Shown here one piece after another: positions 55,973 through 64,000 of a stretch of 64,000 nt of DNA. The notes beneath the pieces are model-generated. The model was not told where the DNA came from. It did not search any database and saw nothing but the letters and a program-made list of their open reading frames with translations. Source of the stretch: Acanthosoma haemorrhoidale (Eukaryota > Arthropoda > Insecta > Hemiptera > Acanthosomatidae). Location of the stretch: contig OV884011.1 of assembly GCA_930367205.1 (NCBI GenBank), forward strand, positions 44,281,754 to 44,345,753, given 5' to 3'. Position numbers and translations under genes: made by a program. How positions within the stretch are numbered: position 1 is the stretch's first letter; each line of letters opens with the position of its first letter.

Positions 55973-58029
55973 TGCGGGACTGAGAAAAATAACTCCTTTA
56001 TTTATGAAACTGGAGACTTTGTAAATACCGTTTAGTTTTGAAACTGGTAAAATTTTGAAGTTGTCTTTGTTACAAAGATTTGGAAGAAAAATTAATACTT
56101 ATTCCCACTTTGTCTTTCTTTTTTTTTTTTACCTTTATTTAAAATTGTTTTTACTGCGGTTAGTTTGTTAGATTTAATTAATCTAAAAATAAAAATTATC
56201 CTAACTGTTCTTAAAATAACACTGCTCAAGTTAGTTTTATTGGTACAAAATTTTGTTTTGATGTTCTGATGTAGTCAACATTCATATGTAGCCATATTCT
56301 GTGTATTTCATATTTGCTGTAATGTCACTAAATTTTTAGATTGTAGCATTGACTAATTATTTTCATCCTAAAGAGCATTGTATTGATCTTAGTATCTATG
56401 ATCTGTATATATTTAATAATGAATTATTATTGATTGACTTTTTTCTACATAATTGTGATGTATGGCTAAAATGTTATAACATACTGTTTGTCAATTATTA
56501 TTGTTAATAATAGTTCATTTTGATTACGGCCAGAAGGTTATTTGTGCAAAAAATTACATTATCTTACATCAATAATATAGAAATATGAGCATATGAAATA
56601 TCAGCATGAAAAACTATATAGTAGATATCTTAAGTTTTCAAATTTCAATTGTATTAAGTCAGTATATGTACATCTCAATCGAATCTAGTCTCAATTTTTT
56701 CAAACAACTTTGGGCCTGATATCGCTTTAAATGGTATTACTACTCGAGCAATTTAAAAGTGTGTCTGTTGTTGTCTATCAGCAGGCTTTAGATGTAAAAT
56801 ACTTTTTATGGATAATTTCACATGGAAATAGTCATATAACAAATTAAATAATAGGATATTAACAGTAATTTATGTTGTTTATGTACAACTTCTATCCTCT
56901 TATCCCCATACAGAGACACATGTTAAATTTTGTGGTGTTCCTAAAATAAATCGTAGGAAACATCCTCTACATCAATTTATAATACAGTAATATTTTTTTT
57001 ATTAGTCAGAAAACAAATATTTATGTCAAATTTTAGAACCCTCTGGTTTAATTTTTTGTGGTCATTGTTATCAAGAAACATAATGAGCCAAAAAAGAAAA
57101 GGTTTTTTTTTTTTTTAATTGGTCTTGCCGCTGTGTTGGTAATGATTTTTTGTACCTTAACAAAGTAAAAATTTCAAAAATGACAATTCAAAATTAATTT
57201 GTTTTAATTTAAATATATTGCATATAGATGTTTTTAATGGGAGAGTTATTTTTCAAAATAAACCATGTTTCAGGCAGAAATTGTTCTCTCAACAAGCGGA
57301 ACTTTTGTAGGAGGTTGTAGTGGCAGATCTGCACAAAAGTACTTTCTAAACTTTCTCTCAATTTAGGGGTTTCTATGAAGAACACAAACCTGCATTTTTG
57401 TTAATTAAATAAATAGTCAGTTTAAAAACTCAAAGGCTTAAGACTCACTCTGGTATTTATTTAATTTTTTATTTAAATATTTACATTTATATTCAACAGC
57501 AGGTGTTTTATCAGATGAGAATAAAAACTTCAATGTATCTGTTGTTTTTGTAAAAAGTATCCAGAAATAATGGCACTGTAAGCTTTTATTGTAAAAATGT
57601 AAATATATATTATTCAGTATAATAGAACTTGTGATTGCTAAATCTCCCTAGTCAGTTGTTGATTGTAGAAAAGATTATAATATCAAAGAGGTATTGATAC
57701 CTCTGGTGAATCTATCAAGTATTCTCATTGTTATAGCTTATAGTAATGTTAAACAATACAGAAATATTTATGTACCAACATTTCGATATTATTTCCCCTT
57801 TCTTACCTAACTGGCAAAACATTAAGTGAGGGATACTATGCTTTTTTTTTTGTTTGCTTTAATTGCTTTACCTGAGACATAGTTCAAGCTGATTCTGGTG
57901 CTCTGGAAGGATCCAGGACGACAAAATCAATAAGTAAATAATAGATTACTATTATTCCAGAATTCAGAGGTATTATTGTTAAATGATTCCTCTGAATTTT
58001 GGAAACACAATAGAAATGTATGTAAATAA
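55973..58029 (+). other. K2P 3' untranslated region and spacer
   Basis: AT-rich sequence after the channel stop. Several AATAAA-type signals occur (for example near 56946 and 57259), so the poly(A) site cannot be fixed. An inverted repeat (CCAGAATTCAGAGG at 57957-57970 and its near-complement at 57989-58002) lies at the right end. A minus-strand open stretch at about 57205-57395 and a possible short minus-strand exon near 57875-57905 are discussed in the findings. Confidence 0.5.
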
Positions 58030-58754
58030 TTACTTAATAGCATCTGTAAAATAGTTAGGGTTGTCAATATCTGTCTCTAACAGCAGTTGTACAGCTCGGT
58101 CCATCTCTCCGAGTAGGACTAATCTCTCCACGACCATTTGGGTGTGTTTATAGTCACCTTGTTTCCATTCGTGTAAGCTTACTCGATCCAGCTGAAGCCT
58201 CTGTCATAAATATTAATGAAATTCGTAAGGTGAAGATAAAATTAACTTGTAAAACGAAAATGTAGTAATGTTAATACCTGATAGGAATAAGGATCCATGA
58301 GATAATCGTAACAGGTGTCGAGAGGTTCCACATCTGGATACTGATTAATTCTCTTCAGGTCCATGGACAGCGAGTCATCTTTAGACAGTGTACCTTGTTT
58401 TTCACTGTCAAAAATGAAAAACATGCAGTCATAAAAATAAAACCAACAGTTAACAATTTTCTGTTTTATCTTGGAAATAATTGAAGTGCCTTGGAAATTG
58501 AAAAGAAAATTCTACCAAAGATTTTTTTGAAAATATATAGAAATGCAATTAAGGGCATCTGTATATATTAAGACCTGAGGGCCAGCCAGGGTTTCTGTGT
58601 CAGCTTCTTCAAAACTATGATGATCAACCACATCATATAGGACATCATCAGAGACACAAAATGACTTTACTTTTGAATAGATTTCATTTGTACTTTTACT
58701 TTTTTTTTTTTGAGTAGTTAAAGTATAGATTATTGTAGAGTTTGTATCTGATGT
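58030..58754 (-). CDS. partial gene with WDR11-like C-terminal region (three or more exons)
   Basis: Three minus-strand coding segments with good splice signals: 58575-58754 (ending LAGPQ), 58278-58404 (EKQGTLSKDDSLSMDLKRIN to YLMDPYSYQ) and 58034-58200 (RLQLDRVSLHEWKQGDYKHT, then VVERLVLLGEMDRAVQLLLE, TDIDNPNYFTDAIK). The last resembles the helical region after the WD repeats of WDR11, a protein of Golgi-vesicle trafficking and cilia. I know this resemblance from family memory and could not check it. The second and third segments join cleanly in phase. The first and second do not join in phase at the obvious donor; a donor about 62 bp further on (TTTG|GTAGAA) would fit. The frame either ends at a TAA (58030-58032) or is spliced at AA|GTAAAT. 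Upstream and downstream parts of the roughly 1200-residue family are not visible here, so this is a partial or truncated gene. Confidence 0.5.
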
Positions 58755-61239
58755 CTAAGAAGGAAAAAGATTTAGTAAAAACAAAAACTTCTTCAAAAAC
58801 TTAATGTATTTGCAACGATGGTAACAAGAAAACCCCTTAAAAAATACATAGAAATATTGATTGAAAGAAAAAATACACTTTACATTATTATTTGAGCCCA
58901 AACCACCACATTTAGGTAAATTATCAAGAAAACTTGATATTGTTCCTCTATAGAGTTATTATCCTATAGATTAGTTTAATTTTGTTATTAATAGTTATTT
59001 TAAAATATCAGATTTTCAAAAGTTTTTAGGAAATAGAACAAAACGTTTTGTGAAACAGATGAAACAAAACAAAATGAATAACTTGTTACATCCCAGCATT
59101 TGGTTCTCAATTACCATTTGATATTCAAAGCTAGAACAATTTCACACACAAATAATATTAAAATATGAAATACTGGTGCTAAAATATGTTCTTGTTTTAA
59201 GATCTGATGTCGTTCTTAATGTTGTGTAATATGTATCAGGGCATAGGTGTTTTTATGAATTCATTATTTATATTGTTATTCGCTCCAAAACTTTATTTTC
59301 TGGAATATCTTTGAACTTAAAAACTTTAATGTGTCCTCAATCATGAGGAATAATCGTGAACGTTAACTCTTAAATAGCTTCTAAGCTGGGACTTGGGTAT
59401 CTTGGAAGTTAGCACAACAGGATATATTTTCTCCACAATCATTTTCCAGTTATGGTATTTTAATCAACATATAATAACTATAAACAAATTAGTTGAACCT
59501 TTAAAATTGATAATTGACTGAATTATTTTTATCGCTGAACAAAAGTAGAAATAAAAAGGTATTATTATAAAATGTTGCTCTGAATGGATAGAATGTACAA
59601 GGACTTCAGGAAATAAAATCTCATATATTTATATAAATAATATACTTACAATACTTACAAATTTACATGTTTGTACAAAATAATTTCCTACTACTGCTCC
59701 AAATATATGCAAATAAATATGTAGATATTGGAACATTCCGCTTTATGTTATACAAAAATAATTTTATTTACAATTTAATTTATTATTAAAATAATAATAT
59801 AATCAAAACTGATTCTTCTATTTGTAAATGACCCAATTATATAATGAAAATGTTCTTAGACTATAGAGGAAGTTACTAATCGCATAACTACACCTGCTAA
59901 TGTATATAAAAATTACATAAAACTAATTCTCTTTTCTATTCTATTTGCTTTAAAATCTCTAATAATGGGGTATCATCTACAAAAATATATTGTGTCTCTT
60001 ATAATAAATAATGTAAAGATCTATATAAATGTTACTATTGTAATTAACAAATAATGCCTTATTCTAGCTTATAAATCATCATGAATGATAAAATTTATCT
60101 TAATAACACAATAACATTGACAACCAATTATTTCAGACCATGAGGTAATAAGTATAAAGCATAATTAAATTCAATATTAGAATCTTTAATTAATTTAACT
60201 TGATGGCTTCTTTTACAAATGTATTTTTGTTTAAAATAACAATATTTAACAGGTAAAGTAAAAAGGTGCCTAATCTCAATATAGCTTTTTAACAAAATAC
60301 TTATCTACATATAAAAACTAAATTATTATATAAAAATTCACAACAAATATTATAAATTCTTTATAGGCTACACCATTATGTTAATAAGAGAAAAATTTAG
60401 ATCGAGAAAGTGTATAAATAGCACAATACACTTTCTAAAACCTCGAAAATAACTAATCAATATCTAAATTATTACTTCAGGGTTTAAAATATCAATGAAT
60501 ACAATTTTTTTTTTTTTCAAAACTTGAAAAATTAGTGAATTTTAACAAGTGATAACTATAGTCAATAGCCTTATATTAAAATATGCCAGGTTCATGATTT
60601 CAAATCAAAATAATCAGTAACCGAGAAAAACCATATCTATAAATCATATGAAGTTTCGGATAAAACTTGTTTTTATAACTGTTTCTCTTAGCTTATAGTA
60701 TCAAATAATGTAGGAAAATAAGCTTAGAGATTGTCACTATGATTTAAAACTAATCGTCCGGGTTTCCGAGGCGTTTAGACAAATCAAAACATTGAAATGC
60801 AGAATTAATAAAATATATTGTTTGCAACATACCGATTGATAAAAATATCAAATTATATAAAAAAACATTAGTCGCTCAAAAGAAAGTCAAAATAAAATAC
60901 AAAATAATCAACAAATTTACGTTAGAGCTAGTACAATTTACAACAAAAAACAGGATGAATATCCATAAAAACATAGATATCTGCAGAGCAGAAATTTATC
61001 AACAGCGTTAAATGAGGGCCACCTTAGACAATAATTATAAATAAATACGAACATTTACTATGCTCCACATAGCATCAAATTATAGTACCAACCCTTAATA
61101 ATTAACAAAATTGAACAATTTAAATAAATAAACTAATAGTATTGACTAGCATAGTGAACATATTGCTGGCAATGAAAATAATATATTAATGTTTTAAAGT
61201 TAGATTGAGTAAAATTACTGTCAGCTATTTGCACAAAAA
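58755..61239 (-). other. AT-rich spacer, kinase 3' region
   Basis: Mostly very AT-rich sequence between the kinase stop and the WDR11-like exons, likely kinase 3' UTR and spacer. One short minus-strand stretch at 58884-58947 has an acceptor (CTCTATAG), a donor (AAT|GTAAAG) and the frame GTISSFLDNLPKCGGLGSNN. It would join in phase 0 to the segment at 58754, so it may be one more exon of that gene. No other coding exon could be supported. Confidence 0.4.
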
Positions 61240-62133
61240 TCAAGAAGTTCTTGCACCCTCATAGAGTGTTTTTATCCATTTATGGGACATAACGAGTGGT
61301 AACGAAAGCCTACTTTCAGGATCATAGGTAACCAACTTACGAATTAAATCTTTTGCATCAGGAGTAACTACTTTAGGAAAATTAAGAGCGACTGTCAATA
61401 TTCGCTGCACAGTGGTTTCTCTTTTTTTACTTGCGAATGGACTTCTACCAACCAAAAGTTCAAAACACATCACTCCAAGGCTCCAGTGGTCTATCGTCTG
61501 ATTGTATGGCTGATGATTCAACTGCTCTGGGGCAAGATAATCTCTTGTACCACAGATACCTCTCCTGCTGACTACCGTGTAGTCCGAAGGCCAGGCCAGT
61601 CCGAAATCCGACAACTTGATGTCGCCGTTAGCGTCAAGTAGGATATTTTCAGGTTTCACATCACCATGAAAAAAATCATAACTATGACAGTAGTCCAAAG
61701 CATCGGCAGTCTGGTATATATATTTAGCTGCTAAATTCGGAGTGAAACGTTTGTACTTTTGCAAACGCATGTTTATATACAGCGACCCGTTACAGGCATA
61801 TTCCAAAACAAAATAAAGCGACTTGGCATCATGGAAATAAGTGTACATCCTCGTAATGTTTGGATGTTTCAACTTTGAATGATAGAATATTTCATAAAAT
61901 AACTGTTTCTCAAGATCCTGTCTTAAGATGAGGTCTTTCTTAATTGTTTTTATAGCCACTAGTAAATCACTCTTCTTCTCTTTAGCGAGATGAACTCTTC
62001 CAAACTTACCACATCCAACAATAACACCCAATTCGAAATCCGACAGCCCGAAGACTTTGGGCGGCGATTTCACAGCTTTAAGATCCTGTCTATACTGTAG
62101 CATATCGTCACAATCATTCGCCTTCTCGTGCAT
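61240..62133 (-). CDS. divergent Aurora-like serine/threonine protein kinase
   Basis: A single open frame of 297 residues, mostly kinase domain. Glycine loop GCGKFG (40-45), VAIK lysine 62, alpha-C Glu81, catalytic loop HGDVKPEN (156-163), DFG (176-178), APE (201-203), Asp215 in DHWSLGV, Arg275. Text such as DALDYCHSYDFFHGDVKPEN and SRRGICGTRDYLAPEQL follows Aurora kinases more closely than other groups. Aurora kinases act on mitotic spindles and chromosomes. Unusual points: HRD is HGD; the activation-loop RRTT is RRG, with one residue fewer, so the activating Thr is absent; and Trp after DFG is Leu. The N-terminus is short. The first ATG (62131-62133) is chosen; an in-frame acceptor-like TTATGCAG just upstream (62152) leaves open a small 5' exon. 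No introns, so a retrocopy is possible. It could be a diverged active kinase or a weakly active one. Confidence 0.85.
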   Translation of the reverse strand: MHEKANDCDDMLQYRQDLKAVKSPPKVFGLSDFELGVIVGCGKFGRVHLAKEKKSDLLVAIKTIKKDLILRQDLEKQLFYEIFYHSKLKHPNITRMYTYFHDAKSLYFVLEYACNGSLYINMRLQKYKRFTPNLAAKYIYQTADALDYCHSYDFFHGDVKPENILLDANGDIKLSDFGLAWPSDYTVVSRRGICGTRDYLAPEQLNHQPYNQTIDHWSLGVMCFELLVGRSPFASKKRETTVQRILTVALNFPKVVTPDAKDLIRKLVTYDPESRLSLPLVMSHKWIKTLYEGARTS

Positions 62134-62618
62134 TGTAGCAAACAAGTCTCTGCATAACCCAGAAATTAAAATTACTCTATAAATTTATATTATGGCCAAA
62201 CTGAAAATGCCACAAACACTTTCACTAACAGTAATAAGGCAAATTAGTTATAGGAAATAACTTTCAATGCCAGAAAACTTGAATTTACACCGATTAATAA
62301 CTTAGCAGAACTGTAAACATAACCACTCAAGAATAAACGCCAAGACTACAACGGTTAGAAATAACTATTGACACCTCATTACCGAAGACATGATTTTTTA
62401 AGATTACTAGGTGGGTTTTTCTATATAATTTAAAAATGTATATTTTAAACGTGGTTTAAATACAAAATACTATTTAATTAGACTATATTTTTAAATTTTT
62501 AAGAACATGTTCAAACGGGGAAAATGTTTCTAAAATCGATATTCGTTCACTCAAGATGGCATAGACTTGTGTGCCTTTCTTCTTAGTCGAGATAGCTGGT
62601 CCTTCAGTTATTTGTGCT
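62134..62618. promoter_or_regulatory. divergent intergenic region, kinase and RpL13A
   Basis: Only 485 bp separate the first ATG of the kinase (minus) and of RpL13A (plus). It must hold both 5' UTRs and promoters. ATCGATA at 62535-62541 resembles the core of the DREF-type element common at insect growth genes. No TATA box is placed properly for RpL13A. A possible small first exon of the kinase (minus strand, ATGTCTTCGGTAATGAG, about 62377-62393) is speculative. Confidence 0.6.
62574..62587 (+). promoter_or_regulatory. 5' TOP-like pyrimidine tract
   Basis: CCTTTCTTCTTAG, 32 bp or so before the RpL13A start codon, fits a terminal oligopyrimidine start site, which links translation of ribosomal protein mRNAs to nutrient signalling. 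Transcription probably begins at one of these C residues. Confidence 0.6.
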
Positions 62619-62639
62619 ATGACGGGGTTTTCGGATAAG
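62619..62639 (+). CDS. RpL13A: ribosomal protein L13A (uL13), exon 1
   Basis: ATG then MTGFSDK, donor AAG|GTAAGT. Seven codons, phase 0. The short first coding exon and its sequence match the N-terminus of insect RpL13A. Good start context (GTGCTATGA) after a TOP-like leader. Confidence 0.9.
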
Positions 62640-63755
62640 GTAAGTTTTTACTATATATTAAATGGTCTATTGCAGTAACTATTTATTTTTCTCAGATTAC
62701 TCCAGATTTTGTTAAATTTAATACTTTCCTACCAAATTAATTATTGTTTCAATGCTGAATCATTTGAAAAAGCTAAATCCACGTGGTACCGCGATGTGGG
62801 TTAAACAACCACATTTTACTTGAGGGGTTTTAGATAGTTACGTTCATTTTAAGTATTTAGTAGGGATATTGGGTTTAATTGCAATCATAATTTGTCAATA
62901 GCCTTAGTTTAAATGTGGAGATGTCCCTAGTTTTATAAATACTTACTTGTGAAGACAAATGTTCAAAGTTTAGAATCTAAACTGAAGCCAACATTAATTA
63001 TTTACTTATAATAGAAGAGGCTTATGTATTAAAATCGAATTTCTAAACACTTTGTGTACTTATTAAATTCTGATTCACTTTTAATAATTTAGGTTTTGAG
63101 ATAGTAAATATCGTGTTTTATTTAGCCTCCATGGCTCCATATATTAATGAAGTAATTCCAAAAAACTAAATACAATGCGTTTTACAATTTGTTGCCACAT
63201 CAAACTCGATATGTTATTCATGTAAGTGTATATGTTAGTATCTAATGGTGATATTTTGTTTAATCATAAACATAATTATGGAACTGTTGATGAAATGTCT
63301 TTTATTAAATTTACTAAAGATTAAATATTTTTCTGATACGTTTCATCTATTTTATTAAAGTTACTCCAAACCATCGGTTTTAAATTCAATGACTTCTAAA
63401 AGCAACAAAGATCTTTCTACCATCCTTTAACCACCTAATGCTAACTTATCATGTCCAAAAATCGCTCATAAATCACAAATTAAGTTCATTATAATTGTGA
63501 TACTTTTTTTTATTAACCCGACCTGAAATCTAAATTCACAGCATACTATAAACTCCCAATTAATATTTTATATAGTATTGTCTGATGGTGTTAAATCCAA
63601 TTTTAATTGACTAATTTATTAGTCATTGGCCGAATGGCCCATACTCCTGTTTGATTATTTGTACAATTTGACTAGCTTTTATTTGTTGTGATTTAAAAAA
63701 AAAGTAGCTATTAATTATATTTATTTGTAATAAACCTATTTTTAATTTGTTTCAG
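62640..63755 (+). other. RpL13A intron 1
   Basis: AT-rich intron of 1116 bp, GTAAGT to TTTCAG. Vertebrate RPL13A introns host box C/D snoRNAs. Here only a weak pair (TTGATGA at 63287 and CTGA at 63333) was seen, without a clear terminal stem, so no snoRNA is called. TGGCCGAATGGCCCAT at about 63627 is a short palindrome-like block. Confidence 0.7.
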
Positions 63756-63886
63756 CCAATCTTAATCGATGGCAAAGGCCATCTTTTGGGGCGACTGGCC
63801 GCAATAGTCGCCAAAGCTGCTCTGAATGGCAACAGAATTGTTGTTGTCAGGGCTGAGCAGATTAATATTTCGGGAAACTTCTTCAG
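63756..63886 (+). CDS. RpL13A: ribosomal protein L13A (uL13), exon 2; gene continues beyond the window
   Basis: Encodes [20 protein letters not shown] and then [24 protein letters not shown]. This is the conserved start of uL13, a 60S subunit protein of about 205 residues (family value). The key block [12 protein letters not shown] and the NISGNF motif are intact. Acceptor TTGTTTCAG, donor TTCAG|GTATGT in phase 2. Later exons lie to the right of the window. Ala replaces the usual Cys in VVRCE, a mild change. Confidence 0.93.
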
Positions 63887-64000
63887 GTATGTTGGGTCTA
63901 AATTATACAGAAGTTCACAAATTAAATGAAAGTTGTTAGAAGCCATATTGTGCTTACAGTTTTTATGTATTCAACGTATTTAGAAAATATATAGAGGTTT

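Noticed and set aside
62134..62145. Extension of the kinase frame to a TTG codon at 62145
   Set aside because: TTG starts are not expected in animal nuclear genes; the first ATG in frame is at 62131-62133.
63287..63336. Possible box C/D snoRNA in RpL13A intron 1
   Set aside because: The C box is TTGATGA instead of RTGATGA, no terminal stem or internal C'/D' boxes are clear, and such short motifs occur by chance.

Overview
This is a 64 kb stretch of AT-rich animal nuclear DNA. Genes with GT-AG introns, a metazoan-type ribosomal protein L13A beginning MTGFSDK, two decayed mariner transposons and many short non-LTR retrotransposon fragments point to an arthropod, most likely an insect. The order cannot be fixed from sequence alone. 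No bacterial genes, CRISPR arrays or rRNA were seen, and no intact tRNA gene.

Layout. Positions 1-32.2k carry no host gene that I can support. They hold old transposable elements: a broken reverse transcriptase (0.6-1.7k), three copies of one retroelement 3' end (1.9k, 10.1k, 16.5k), a possible solo LTR (4.2-4.9k), a 241-bp GA microsatellite (5.2k), a near-perfect 141-bp foldback (5.7-6.1k), two internally deleted mariners (14.1k, 15.7k), a mariner-type MITE (18.96k), a head-to-head pair of LINE fragments (24.2-25.7k) and a 29-bp minisatellite (28.9k). Positions 32.3-56.0k contain one complete five-exon plus-strand gene for a 345-residue two-pore potassium channel of the TWIK/KCNK1 type. Its first intron is 20 kb and full of further retroelement debris; a decayed, internally duplicated LINE fragment lies in intron 3.

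Positions 58.0-58.8k hold minus-strand coding exons of a gene that resembles the C-terminal helical part of WDR11. The gene cannot be completed here. At 61.2-62.1k lies an open minus-strand Aurora-like protein kinase with altered catalytic-loop and activation-loop motifs. About 485 bp away, in the opposite direction, the ribosomal protein L13A gene starts at 62,619 and runs off the right edge. The kinase and RpL13A therefore share a short, probably bidirectional promoter region.

The genes do not form a pathway: the channel sets membrane potassium conductance, RpL13A is part of the 60S ribosomal subunit, and the kinase and WDR11-like genes are simply neighbours. The points most worth a second look are the divergent Aurora-like kinase, the nested retroelement with a perfect 16-bp target-site duplication inside a mariner, the 98% identical foldback, the partial upstream duplication of channel exon 1, and the incomplete minus-strand gene between the channel and the kinase.
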